In this document: in pieces, positions 47,641 to 60,300 of the stretch | Numbering within the stretch: position 1 is the first letter of the stretch | Layout: the number at the start of each line of letters is the position of its first letter | Source: Amorphophallus konjac | Taxonomy: Eukaryota > Streptophyta > Magnoliopsida > Alismatales > Araceae | NCBI GenBank assembly: GCA_022559845.1 | Contig: CM040125.1 | Coordinates: forward strand, 205,508,102-205,572,101 | Length of the DNA stretch: 64,000 nucleotides | Direction: 5' to 3' | Notes under the pieces: model-generated | Seen by the model: the letters and a program-made list of their open reading frames with translations, nothing else | Databases searched by the model: none | What the model was told of the DNA's origin: nothing | Made by a program: the position numbers and the translations under genes

Positions 47641-48883
47641 GCATGAGCTAGCTATAATCCCTGAGGTCAAGCCGGTGAAGCAGTCGTCACGGCGCACGAG
47701 GCCAGAGCTCATCACTCAGATATGCAAGGAAGTGGACAAACTCATTAATGTGGGTTTTGTCGAAGAAAACCAATACACCACGTGGTTAGCTAATATTGTG
47801 CCCGTGAAAAAGAAGAATGGGCAGATCCAGATATGTGTTGATTTTCGGGATCTGAATAAAGCATGTCCCAAGGATGACTTTTCGGTTACGATCACTGAAG
47901 TCATGATTGATGCCATAACCGGCCACGAAACACTGTCATTCATGGACAGGTCTTCCAGCTACAACCAGATATGGATCACGGACTATGACCGGGTCCATAC
48001 TACCTTCCGAACTCCCAGAGGTATCGATCACTATAAAAGGATGACGTTCGGACTTAAGAACGCTGGTGCAACTTATCAGCGGGCAATGACCAGAATATTT
48101 GATGAACTACTCTACTACAAGGTCGAATGCTACATAGATGACCTGGTGATCAAGACCATAAGAAAAGAAGACCATCTGCAAGACCTCAGAATTGTGTTTC
48201 AGAGGCTCAGGCAATATGAACTGAAAATGAACCCTATGAAATGTGCGTTCGGGGTGTCGAGCAAAAAATTCTTAGGCTTCATTGTCAGATACCGGGGGAT
48301 TGAAATAGACCCCGTAAAGATCAAGGTGATCCAGGAACTGCCCCCACCAAGGAACCTCTCCGAGCTGAGATCTCTACAAGGCCGCCTGGCATACATCCGG
48401 TGGTTTATATCCCACTTGTCGGGACGATGCCACCCCTTTCATAAGTTGATGATGAAGGACATTCCCTTTTATTGGGATGAAGGGTGCCAAATAGCCTTTG
48501 ACAAGCTAAAGGACTACTTGAAGACCCCTCTAGTGCTGGGTGCACCAGTGAAAGGACGTCCGTTGGTTCTATATATAGCAGCCACACACTACTCACTGGG
48601 GGCAATGCTCACCCAGAACAATGAAGAAGGGAAAGAACAAGCCCTTTACTACCTCAGTCGAAGGCTAGTTAGAACCGAGGAGAAATATACCTTCATCGAA
48701 AAAGTCTGCCTAGCATTGGTCTTCGCCGTCAAGAAGCTCCGGCATAATATGCTGTCGCACGAGATCAAGTTGATATCCAAAGTTGATCTGTTGAAATATA
48801 TCTTGTCCCAACCAGCACTCAAGGGCTGCTTAGGCAAATGGGTGGTCATCCTTATGGAGTTTGATATCCACTATGTACTGTAG
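47641..48883 (+). pseudogene. pol: Tat-B reverse transcriptase and first RNase H
   Basis: A 402-codon open run from 47675 carries the RT words RPELITQICKEVDKLI, ICVDFRDLNKACPKDDF, TFGLKNAGATYQRAM and the catalytic box YIDD (about 48133). The motif A word is FMDRSSSYNQI, with Arg and Ser in the two positions usually held by Gly in this group (FMDGSSGYNQI); the catalytic Asp is kept. The connected first RNase H (LYIAATHYSLGAMLTQ, EKVCLALVFAVKKLRH) lacks several catalytic acids, as is usual when a second RNase H follows. The stop at 48881 falls directly after FDIHYVL. Confidence 0.92.
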
Positions 48884-49465
48884 AAAGCTGTCAAGGGTCA
48901 GGCCATTGCAGACTTCTTCACGGAGCATCCAACACCAGAAGACTGTCCACTGGAGACAGAACTCCGTGACGATGAGACCTTGGAAGCCGACCAAGTGCGA
49001 CCCTCCTTATGGCAATTGTACTTTGATGGCGCATCCAGAATGGACACCCCAGCAACTGGATCGGCCTAAGTCCGGGCAGGGGTAGACATAGTCCTGAAAT
49101 CTCCAGAAGGAGAAGTCATATATACATTATGTTCAATAAACAAACCTTGCACAAATAATGAAGCAGAATATGAAGCCCTAATTATTGGGTTACAAATGGC
49201 CATGTCTATGGAGATTCAGATGCTTGAAGCATTCGGGGACTCCATGCTAGTGGTAAAACAGCTAGAAGGAGAGTTTGAGGTGCGGAATCAAGAACTCCTC
49301 CCCTATCATCAGCTGGCGATCCGCTTGATGGCAAGATTCTATCTCATCAAAGTCAAGCACATCAACCGAGGACAAAATGCCCAGGCAGACGCCCTCGCAA
49401 AATTGGCCAGCTCTTTGGCTGTCCCGCTAGATACAAGCCTGAATATAGCAGTAATTAACCGATGA
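48884..49465 (+). pseudogene. pol: Tat-B second RNase H (archaeal type)
   Basis: LYFDGASR (about 49015), NNEAEYEALIIGL (about 49156), FGDSMLVVKQ (about 49231) and NAQADALAKLAS (about 49375) give the D-E-D-D catalytic set of an archaeal-type RNase H. The only flaw in the domain is a TAA at 49066. Acquisition of this second domain is characteristic of the Tat lineage; it would remove RNA from the RNA-DNA hybrid. Confidence 0.9.
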
Positions 49466-50755
49466 TAGGTCCCCAGCGTGACCGAAGTCCTGGTAGAGGA
49501 ACAAGAAAATGAAGCGACAGCTGTAGAGGAAATCCAACAGCCTAACTGGTGGGAACACCTTCTATGTTGGTTCCGGCATCAATAGCTCCCGAAAGAAAAA
49601 GAACAAAGAATGAAGCTCCTGAGGGTCAAGGACTCTTATGAAATGAGGAACGAAACTTTGTTCCGGATAATGACGGATGCCCAAAAGAAGATTTTACACC
49701 GTTGCTTGTCTCTAGTGGAAGCCCGGCAAGTAATGCAAGGAGTCCATGTCGGGTCAGTTGGGGCACATTAGGCCGGTCCGAAAATGAAGATCGAAATAAA
49801 GGAACTGGGCTATTACTAGCCCTCCATCTTCAATGATTGCTGCAAGTTCACCAAGGCTTGCCAAAGATGCCAACAGCACGCCAACGTGTCAATAAGACCA
49901 CCGGTGCCACTACACCCCACCCTACCAAGTTGGCCGTTTGCTCAATGGGGCACGGATGTGGTAGGACCTTTCCCAACATCGTCATCAGGATGCAGATACA
50001 TCTTTGCCGCCACAGATTACTTCTCTAGATGGGCAGAAGTAATAGCGCTAAGAGAAGTGACAGGAGAATTAGTCGCCAGGTTCTTCCAACAGAATATAAT
50101 ATTCCGATTTGGAGTCCCCAGCCGAATTATCTCTGACAATGGCAGCCACCTCAGAAACCAAAAGGTTTATCGACTGGGTGATAAGTATAAGATTGATTGG
50201 AGAACGTCGTCCCCCTACAACCCTCAAGCCAATGGGCACGCAGAAGCCTTCAATAAAACACTGTGCACTTTGTTGGCGAAGACTCTTAATTCCAACAAGA
50301 AGGATTGGGAGGAAAGGATGTACGAGGCACTTTGGGCTTATCGTACAGTCTATAAAACCCCAACTGGCTGCTCACCATTCTCCCTTGTATATGGGTGAGA
50401 GGCGGTAGTGCCAATTAAACTGGAAGTCCCATCGCTTCGAGTCACCATTCAGTATGGGTTGGCTAGTAGCGAACAAACCAATATAGAAAGAAGATTAGAA
50501 GAGCTCTCCGAGCTAGAAGGAAAGCGTCTCCGAGCGCAACAAAATATTCAACTCTACCAAGCTCGCATGGCCCGCGCCTTCGATATGTTGGTCAAGGGAC
50601 GAGAATTCAAGAAAGGTGACCTGGTAATGGTTAAAAGAAGAGAAGTGATGGCCTCCAATCCCATGGGGAAGTTGGTTGAAAACTGGGTCGGGACGTATAT
50701 TATCTGCCGAGTATATGAAGGGGTGCCTACGTTCTTGTGGATCACAAAGGAGTAG
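49466..50755 (+). pseudogene. pol: Tat-B integrase
   Basis: Zinc site: His pair in GVHVGSVGAH and the Cys pair in CQRC (about 49858). Catalytic core: D in WGTDVVGPFP (about 49951), D in IISDNGSH (about 50132) and E in NGHAEAFNKTL (about 50236), so all three metal ligands are present. The C-terminal domain has LVMVKRREVMASNPMGKLVENWVGTYII. Stops near 49464, 49585, 49768, 49816 and 50395 break it. The terminal stop is at 50753. Confidence 0.9.
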
Positions 50756-50802
50756 TTCAGTTCTCCCCTCTTAATGGGAAACATATAAAGCTTTACCACG
50801 CA

Positions 50803-50890
50803 GTCCCACCGGGCGTGCCAAGCTATGTAGGAGAGAGAAAGAATTTTTTTTATTATATATTGAGATATTATTATCATGATTTATTTGGTT
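50803..50890 (-). other. Inverted primer-site and U5 scrap behind pol
   Basis: Right after the pol stop, the sequence is the reverse complement of the LTR end plus primer site: GTCCCACCGGGCGTGCCA at 50803-50820, AGCTA, then about 65 bp matching 38307-38385. It ends where the satellite repeats start. A primer site does not belong here, so it marks a rearrangement. Confidence 0.85.
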
Positions 50891-52800
50891 TAACTTGGAC
50901 CTTCCATCCTTGTTAATGAATATATTTCTGCTTCAGCATTTAACCAATGTTGATGAACAAACCGTGTACGACCCTTGTCATCATCGGCAAGATCGATCGA
51001 CGTTCCCCTTAACTTGGACCTTCTATCCTTGTTAATGAATATATTTTTGCTTCAGCATTTAACCAATGTCGATGAACAAACCCGGTTCGACCCTTGTCAT
51101 CATCGGCAGGATAGGTCGACGTTCCCTATAACTTGGACCTTCAGTCCTTGTTAATGAATATATTTTTGCTTCGACATTTAATCAATGTCGATGAACAAAC
51201 CGTGTTCAACCCTTGTCATCATCGGCAGGATTGGTTGACGTTCCCCTTAACTTGGACTTTTCGTCCTTGTTAATGAATATATTTTTGCTTCGGCATCTAA
51301 CTAATGTCGATGAACAAACTGTGTTTGACCCTTGACACATAAGAATATCCTTCCAAAAAATTGGATGCTTGGCCTATCGGTATTCAACCAATGTCGATGA
51401 ACAAATCGTGTTCGACCCTTGTCATCATCGGCAAGATCGGTCGATGTTCCCCTTAACTTGGACCCTCCGTCCTTGTTAATGAATATATTTTTGCTTCGGC
51501 ATTTAACCAATGTCGAAGAAAAAATTATTATTGACCTTTGTCATCATCAACAAGACCGGTCAATTCTCCCTTAGCTTGGACCTTCCATCCTCGTTAATGA
51601 ATAAACCCTCTTTGCTTTGGCATTTAACCAATGGCGATGAACAAACCACTATTTACCCTTGTCATAATCGGCAAGACCGGTCAATTCTTCCTTAGCTTGG
51701 ATCTTTCGTCCTCATTAATGAACAAACTTTCTTTGCTTCGACATCTAACAAATGTCGATGAATAAGCTAGTCCTGACCCTTGTCATCATCGGCAAGATCG
51801 GTCGGCATTCCACTAAATCGGACCTCTTATCCATGTTAGCAAACGTTCCTACCTTCGACAGTCAACCACTGCTGACGAACAAGTCCTCACCCATCCCGGC
51901 CTCGGGCCGTGAATCAAGTTCAAAAAAAAAGGACGGTAAAAATAGAGGGGCCTCGCCAGACTTGCTCGGATGTTCCAAGCAAGGGCAAAAACGGCTATAA
52001 CCCAGCTGCGGTGAAAACCTGAAAGGGCGCCGCAGGCAAAATCGAGTACCCCGCCACGTGAAAACCCGAGAGAGCGCGTGGGCAAAAGCAAGTGGGGACG
52101 GGTTCTAGCGAAAACCCGAAAGGGCGCTTGTACGGGTAATGTGATATATAAAAAAAAGAAAATGAATGATCAATGATTATGACACACTCTCCTCAGGGGC
52201 AAGGTAGAATATCCTTCCAAGTCCCACCGATGAACAAACCGTTACTGACCCTTGTCATCATCGGCAAGACCGGTCAATTTTCCCTTAACATGGACCTTCT
52301 GTCCTCGTTAATGAACGAACATACTTTTTTTGCTTCGACACTTAACCAATGTCGATGAACAAGCCAGTCCTGACCCTTGTCATCATCTGCAAGATCGGTC
52401 AGCATTCCCTTAACCTGGACCTTTCGTCCTCGTTAATGAATGAACATACTTTTTGCTTCGACACTTAACCAATGCCAATGAACAAACCAGTCCTGACCCT
52501 TGTCATCATCGGCAAGACCGGTCAGCATTCCCTTAACTTGGACCTTTCGTCCTCGTTAAAATTTAAACCTCCTTTGCTTCGGCATCTAACCAATGTCAAT
52601 GAACAAATCCGTGTTCGACCCTTGTCATCATTGGTAAGATCAGTCGACATTCCCCTTAACTTGGACCTTTCGTCCCTGTTAATAAATAAGCCTCCTTTGC
52701 TTCGACATTCAACTCATGTCGATGAATAAACCCTACCTCCATGTTTCATCACCATCGGCAAAATCAACAAGCAAACCATTGGTTTGGATCTTCCGTACGC
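50891..52800. repeat. ~119-bp tandem repeats in the Tat-B 3' region
   Basis: Units share AACTTGGACCTT, CCTTGTTAATGAATA, CATTTAACCAATGTCGATGAA and CCCTTGTCATCATCGGCAAG, at 119-bp spacing near the start and less regular later. A unique block at 51890-52140, with repeated GAAAACCC(G/T)GA words, splits the array. Tat-group 3' regions are known sources of satellites. Confidence 0.9.
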
Positions 52801-53380
52801 ATCAATAAGTAAACCTATTTTTGACTTTCTTCGTTATTCGGGGAAACTAGCAAACCTACCTCTCACTCGAGTTCTCTGCCCCGGTTAAGGAATGAATACA
52901 CTCTTGGTCTCCCGGCAGCTTCATCACCATTGGCGAAGCCTACCAATGGGCATTCTGACCTTACCCTTTGATCCAAGTGGCCGCTATGCCTTCGCCATCA
53001 AGCATTCTGCCTCTGTTAGCCAAATTTGGCCCTGAGAGTAGTTACGCTGCGGTGGAGCAAACCCCTCGCCGCTTCACTGAAGGCGTGAGCGCTCTCCTAC
53101 CCTAGTAACTCATATATCCGGGCTAAGACAATCGGCTAAGAAGAAAGAAAGAAGACGAGGTCGTGATTTAACGGAAAATGAAAACATTTCATTGAAATGG
53201 CAAAATACATGTTACTCGGGGCATCCCACGAGGTACATAAGAAGTTCACCAAAAAAAAGAAGAAAAGAGAAAAGAAGGGACAAGCCAGTCAAAAGGGGGG
53301 GGGGGCTACTGCAACGGGCGTCGGAAGATGTCCTCAAGCTCCAAAATTCCCAGAGAAGGGTTATGGGTTAACTCTTGTAA
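52801..53380. other. Tat-B 3' region, end of repeats
   Basis: Decayed remains of the tandem repeat (GACC and TTCATCACCATTGGC words) give way to unique sequence with a run of G at about 53297. No gene is seen. It includes the likely 3' end of the antisense PMD transcript. Confidence 0.5.
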
Positions 53381-56300
53381 TCAAAGTTCAGCGGCCTCCA
53401 GCTGCGAAAGCTTCCCTTCAAGTGAGGCGGCCCGTCCTTCTGCCAATTCTGCTTCCTCTACACTCTGCACTTCTTGCTGTTCAGCTTCCTGTAGCTCAGC
53501 CTCAGCCCTGGAAAGTTCAGCACGAAGTTCAGCTATCCTGGCTACTAAAGAAGTCCGACGCTGTGAAGATACGTCAGCCATAGTTCGCATTGACTGTGCT
53601 GCCTCTCTCAGGGACGCAAGAGTGGCCCGGCACTCTACCCGCTCAAGCTTCAGGGCCGTCAGCTGGTCAGCTGCTTCTCGGCCAAGGAATTCCTTCCTGT
53701 TCACATACTTTAACAACAAGACCACCCGCGGCGTCCAATCATCCATGGGGCAGCCAAAAGCAAGCATCAAACGGGAAAGGTGCTCTACCAAGCCCCTCAG
53801 CTGCACATAGGTTAGATCCTTACTGGCCGTTACAGTTTGTTGCAAGGTTCCCAAGAACTGCCACACCAGGTCATTCGATGACTGTAGGCCAAGTGGTGAT
53901 GTGTCGGGAAGCTGAAAATCTACTCTACTATCAACGGCAGCCCAGATGTCATCGCTCGGTTCGGAAGACGACAACGTCAAAGCTTGTAAGGCGCCCGCAC
54001 TGGAGCCGACCCCCGCAGCGAGCATAGTGGAGGAAGTCTCGATAATAGCAACCTCCCCGCCAGCCTCTTGCGGCGCAGCTGCACTACGAATCTCAACAGT
54101 GGAGGATGCTTGTTCTTCGCGCCCAGCCTGACTGGCCTCCACCAGGGCCGATTCTGTAACAAGGGCTAAAGCCCTAGGAGCTCCAGCTTCCTCTTCAACG
54201 ATTTCTCCCGCTTCTATTTTGGGAAGACTCTTCTCCCCCGGGAGCAGTTCTCTGCTGGTAATGGATGACTGGGATTCTGCAGCTTCAGTCGAGTCAGCAG
54301 TGCCCATAAGTGCCCCTGAAATCTCCAAGCTAGCTGTCGCATCGAAATCTTTGGGGTATCGCAAAGCGATGGGCCGCAAGACTGGTGGGAATGTCGATTG
54401 ACCCGCACCCAAAGTCGGGAGAGGTATTTGCATAGTTATAGTTGGCAATACCACATCGGCTTGCACCGTGAATACAACATGTGTCAGGCATCTGATATAG
54501 AAAATAATGAGAAGAGCTGTGAAGTGAAAGCGGTAGAGGATCCCCTACCTCAACCTGTACTAAGCTCAAGCTTGCAGTAGTACAAATCATGGCCTCCATA
54601 GGCCCATCCCCCTCACTCACGAGTGGACCAGATGGCCCAAGACCGCTCCATGCCAGTCGCTGCGGACTGAAGGTCGTGTAATCACTTTCATCCCCAGCAT
54701 CTTCAGTTTCTGTCTCCACAGGCGGGAACTCCCCGCCATTGGAATTGCCACCATAGTCTACCTGCTCTAAAGAAGATGAGCTCTCTACCGGTTCCCGATA
54801 CTCCTCCGCTGGAAGGGGTGCTTCCCCAGCTTCAAGATCCACGGGGGGAGCATCTCCCTCAACGAAGGCTTGCTCGGCCGATTCTGTGGCGGGAGCACTA
54901 GTCAAATGAATTTCAAGGATAGGCTCGCTCCCAAGAATAGCTTTCTTCCCAGCAAAAGCCTCTTTGGTAATCCTGACAGCAAGAAGCGAGGGCAGTTGTG
55001 TCTCAACTGAAATCCAAATGAGGAATAGTCAAGCAGACTGAAGACATAATGGATCACGAGGTCCTATGAATGAACCACAATATACCTTCCGTCTCGTGGC
55101 TGGGCGTTGGAGAAGGAAAGTCCCCCTCCACGGGAGCTATGGGCACGCCCCTTTCTATCTCTCCTCCTGCGACAGCGGTCATGACTTCTTGTCCAACCGT
55201 GGCAGCGGGAGCAGCGGCAACTGCAATGAAGAAATCAACCGATGCAGCCAGAACGGAGAATAGAGTACGAAAAATGGGGGGTATACCTTCAGTTCTAGGC
55301 CCCTGCACATGAGAGGCCTCAAATTCTTCAAATGATACTGCCGATGGAGGGACAACTATTGGTTCCTTCCCCGCAGCCTGCCTCCGGCGAGCCCGCGTCA
55401 TCCGCGTGACCGCCACCTTGGCCTTACAGATAGCCTCCCTCACTTGGGACATTTTTTGCTTCCGCGAATCACCAGGGGGCAGTGGCATCGTGGTTGGGGC
55501 CACCTCGGGAGTTTTGAAGTATGTCGGCCTCTGAGCTTTTATTATCAACTCCCTGAAGTGCTGGGTCTCCTCTAAAGTGAGTCGAACTACACAAGCACAA
55601 GGGTGAGAAAGACATATGTTGCGATAGAGGAAGGAAACAGGTCGAAAGGCCAAAATGAAAGAATGAAAGATACATGTCGGCCCCGTATAAAAAGGAGAAA
55701 GGGGCCAATAGAATAGCGAGGGCACTTTGTCTCTTGTGGCCGCCTCACGAACAAGCCAACACACATCTCCTATCATCTCGCTTTACTCGACTAGCGACGC
55801 CAAGTCTATGTTAGGGTGCTAGGCCCGGATACAGAGGGGGGGTGAATGTATCCCTCTAGAAAATATAGCCCAAATTAAAACACTAAAGCTCAGATATGCG
55901 GAATAAAGACTAATGAGCTTTCCAAGATGAAATGATAAGGCAACACATGGACAAACAGTTGGACTGCAACAATGCATCCACCTGATCAATCAGAAACGAA
56001 GGCAGAGCTAAACAACCCAAACACACTTAGCAGAATATAATGCTCAAAAATAACTTTCTAGATAATGCAACTCGCCAAGCATGTACAACCTATGAATGGG
56101 AGGTAGAAGATATGGAGCTAACGCAAGGCAAACCACTGCACAAATAATTTTAAGGTGGTTCGGTCCTCCAGACCTACATCCACCCCTCACTCCCAACCGG
56201 AGTGAGGCTTCACTAGCAAATGCTAGAACCAAGCAGACTCAGTCTGCGAACAGTTGCTGCCACACAGCTTGACCAGGGGAACAGCCTCCCCTCTTCCTCC

Positions 56301-56912
56301 CAACTAGAGGGACACCCCAAGTGACTCCCAGCCACTTGGAAACCAGAGACCGAAGTCTCTCTTCCTCCAGACCGGAGGGACCCCTGGACTTGCTACCCAC
56401 AAGCCCAGAACCGGAGACAAGTCTCCCTTCCTCCAAACCGGAGGGAACCCACAAATAGCTCCCAACTACTTGCAACCGGAGATCAGATCTCCCTTCTCCT
56501 GACCCACCAGGAGGAACCCGACCTCACTACTGAGAATCAGAAGAACAAGACTAACCAAAGAAACAAAAGAAAAAATACAGAAACATAAAAAACACAGCAA
56601 CAAAAGCTGGAAATGAAACACAAGAGATGTAGCTCTCAATGAGCATAGTCATTCTGGATTTGATCCACGAACAGACTAAACTGATCTTCAATAGACTCTC
56701 TTCTCATCTTCTTTTCTTCCTCTTCTTTCTGCTTCTCTTTCTTCTCTCTTTCTTCTCACTTCTCACGAGCACTATCTCTCTCTTTTCCTTCTTCTGCTCT
56801 CACTCTCTTTCTTCTTCTTCTCTTTTTCTTCTTCTTTTCTTTTTCTGGATCGAAGGGCTTTCTGCTCTCCAGGCTTCTTCTTCGATCATCTTCTTCTGTG
56901 GAAGAAGTCTTG

Positions 56913-56920
56913 TATATATA
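56913..56920 (-). promoter_or_regulatory. TATA box of the solo LTR
   Basis: TATATATA on the minus strand, followed in that sense by CAAGACTTCTTCCAC, equivalent in place to the boxes at 19455 and 33680. Confidence 0.55.
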
Positions 56921-57117
56921 GCAGCAGCAGCAGGCACACTGGGCGCGTATGGCTTCCACATTTCCTGCCCTAGAAATTCGGACCACGTGGCAGCATCCTG
57001 GTATCTCATCCATCCTTGGATCACGAGCCAGGCACCTCGGATCACGTGCCCTTCATTAGCCTCTTCAGTCCGATGTATAAAGTTCTCAGTTCACGTGCTC
57101 AATGACAGCATTCTGAC

Positions 57118-57370
57118 TTGCTGCGTCGACGCTGTCAATCAATGGCGTTAACGCAGTGAGGCATTCCAGTAAGCCATTAGCTTCGTCTCTTTAGCTGCTG
57201 CGTCGACGCTGCTCATTTGTGGCATTGACGTAGTGGAATAGCCTGTGAAGGTCTCTGCTTCTTTAACTGCTGCGTCGACGCTGCTTGCTTGTGGCGTTGA
57301 CGCAGTGGAAGATATCGTGAAGGCTTCGTCAACTGATGCGTGGACGCTTTAAGCTCCCAGCGTCGACCCT
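57118..57370. repeat. GTCGAC hairpin repeats in the solo LTR
   Basis: Four diverged copies of CTGCGTCGACGC, a 12-nt loop and GCGTTGACGCAG recur about every 75 bp. Each can fold into a 12-bp stem with one mismatch. A related word (GTGGGTCGACCCAC) is at about 58340. Confidence 0.82.
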
Positions 57371-60300
57371 GTTCCCTTCAACAACAAGAATGAAGTCATA
57401 AGATTTAAGTATGTACATTGCAGTGTATATACTTCATTGTATAGACTTGTGAAGGTGAATGCAACGTACAGACTTGCCCAATGTGTTGACTTCAACAAAG
57501 GAGGCAACGGCTGTATAGACTTTAAATCCTAAAGGCAGTGTATAGACATTGAAGAACAACAACCAATGTATGGACTTTACAATGCAAACAACAATGTATA
57601 GACTTCATGTAAAAGCCCAATGTATAGACATTGAATTCGAAGACCAATGTGCAGACTTTGGATTTGAAGACCAGTGTGCAGACTTCAAGTTTAACTGTGG
57701 ATGTACAGACTTCAGGTGTGAAGACCATTGTGCAGACTTTGGAGAACAGTTCAATGTATTGACTTAGCGTTGTATAGACTTGGCTTTGAACACTTGAGCT
57801 GAAGACAATGATGTAATGTATAGACATGAAGAAACTGTGCACATTGTATAGACTTGAAGAAACAAGGCAACGTTGTATATACTTGAAGAGACAAGGCAAC
57901 GTTGTATAGACTTCAAGGATGAATGATTAGACAATGTATAGACTTCACAGTTCAACAACCATTGTATGGACTTGTATAGTGGTGCGCAGTGTACAGACTT
58001 TGAAGTCCGACCTAGCAGGATGTGTAGACTTAGACTACAACAAGGATGTCTAGACTTGTTGTGAAGCAATGCACAGGCTGTACATACTTGAAGAATGCTT
58101 GCACAAGGCGATGAAGTGTACAGACTTCATGAAATGCAAACAGCTGAACAGACTTGAATGAGTATAGAGTGTATAGACTTGAAAGTCTGAAGGCGATGTG
58201 CATACTTGCTGAGTTGACACTGCAGCCCAATGAGTTGACGCTGCAACGTATATACTTTACGTTCAACTGATGATGTGTAGACTTGAAGTTAGACAAACCA
58301 GACAATCAGTGTTCTGATGGGTCGACGCATCAGCAAGAGTGGGTCGACCCACTACTGTTCATACTAACTAAGCAGAGTGTAGCAATGAATGCTTTATGCA
58401 TCAGTTAACATGACTGAACATCAAATATGTTAAACTAAACTGAGCAGCAAGATGACTGAACATTTTATAGACTGAGTTATGATCAGAAAATAACTGAATA
58501 ATAGCATGATGACTCACACAGCAGGATGACTCACAATGATTAACTCACATCAAAAACCAATCATCAAAACCACAGGGGCACAACAGTCTGCATGGCCACA
58601 AGAAGACAAATGATAATACAAGCCTAGATGGTCCAACCCCCATCCGTTAGCATACTTGAAGGAGATGAAAAGGGGCTGGTCGAGAATAGCCTCGCTCGAG
58701 CCACCCACCGAGAGCTTATGGGAGTGGAGCCGTGCAAACAGCAAGGGGGTGTTGCTGTATAGTGCATCCTGCCTGTCTTCCCCTCTAATGAAAGTCCAAT
58801 AAGGGTGCAAGCTGTCGCACTCAGGCTGCCAGTCAGCCATGGATGGAATAGGCTCCTCCACTGGTAAAGGGATCTCCTGAAGAACCACCTGCTCACTGCT
58901 CACCCTACATAGCCCCCGAAGGGTCTTTACAAAGTCATCTCTGCAGATCTCGGGCAACTTTGGCTCAACCCTAGGCGAGCGGCATTTCACAGCCTTCCGG
59001 GCTTCCAGATAAGCCATCACCTCTATGTTGGTCCATGATCACAACTTATTCAAGTAAGAAGGATCAATGTCAAGGACCGTCTCTGGCTGAGAGTCCAGAA
59101 ATCTGTGCTCAGCAACAGCCCAACAGTCTCGACGGGAGTTCTTGTAAAATCCCACCCGTGCGTTCCACCATTTGATATATTCAGGGGTAACGTGGGGAAA
59201 ACGAGCAGGAGTCGGGACTCTGAATGAAACCTCCTCTCAGCGATGGAAGTAATCCCACCATATTCGGGCATCGTCATTGGATACCTGGCCGGCTCTATGC
59301 CTATTCGGCAATGCAAACAACAAAGAAGAAGGAGGGATGTGCTGATCGTAGCCAAAATTTTGACTAAATCGAAATGGATAACACGGCTCCAGCCACAAAA
59401 TGCCACTCTTCCAAAAGACAAGGACGCTTGGCCTAATAGCCAGCGCCCAATCAACCAATTCCTACTCCAGGATTGGCCATGTACACTTGGCGCCAGAGAT
59501 TGGATGAATGAACTCCTCCCCCTCGAAGAGACTACACTTCCGCGTCGTGTTTACCAGCAGACTAGAATGGGCAGCCAGGCTCCAAAAGTGCAGAACCCCA
59601 GGCACATCCGTGGGGACCTTCGTTAGCTTCCCCCGAATGGCAAAGAGTTGTTCCGCTGTCAATGATGGTTCGGCGCTAGCAAACTTGATCATCCTCGGAA
59701 CAAGGCATGCAAACCGTAGCCCCCGAGGAGCACCTTCTAGAAATAGGGTACAGACCCATGCATTAAAAAAGTGTAGTAGACCAACCGTCTGTAAATTCCT
59801 GGGGAGACGGTACCGGTGCAAGTCCCCCAGCATCTTGTAAATGAGGCATAAAGCCACTAGGTAGAGGGACAACTTCGTTTCCCAGGCCATCAGGCAAGCG
59901 GGATAGATGGCTTCCGCCTTGATTACACCCTCGTCGCCTTGCGGGAGAGCGAATGAACAAATCCAATAGGTTAGATATGCAGCATAGTGCGTGACTGCAT
60001 CAACACCAGGGGAATAGGCGGGAAAGCAGTCGGTACGCCTTCATCAACTACTGCCCTTCTCTCAAGATAGGCGGGAAAGCGGCTTGTCACCGGACTCTAT
60101 TCTTCCACTTCAAAGTAGTCGGTGGTACTGTGGGAAAGTCCTCATATTTATGCTCCCCGCTGAATAAATACTGAAGCCAAGCGCCCATCCGCACACGCCT
60201 TTTCTCCCCGGGCTTGCGTGCCTCCTTGGCATCATATGATGAGCGGCAAAGCATGTGGTACGCCTTCATCAGGTACCGATAGGCAAAGCCCGTTAGATAT

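Larger units (their letters stand above)
55809..58585 (-). mobile_element. Copia solo LTR in the antisense PMD gene
   Basis: It is 2,777 bp, TGTTAGGGTG to GGGGCACAACA, flanked by GTCTA (55804-55808) and GTCTG (58586-58590), a 4-of-5 target duplication. It carries the GGATACAGAGGGGGG block of the family at its inner end, the GTATAGACTT motif field at 57410-58290, and no internal sequence. Confidence 0.92.

Noticed and set aside
53590..54027. Plus-strand frames opposite the last exons of the antisense PMD gene
   Set aside because: They are shadows of the minus-strand coiled-coil exon; codon pattern and splice signals support the minus strand.
56639..57013. Leu/Ser/Phe-rich plus-strand frame resembling a membrane protein
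   Set aside because: It comes from a CT-rich low-complexity stretch of the copia LTR; the same tract in the other LTRs is not conserved as a frame.
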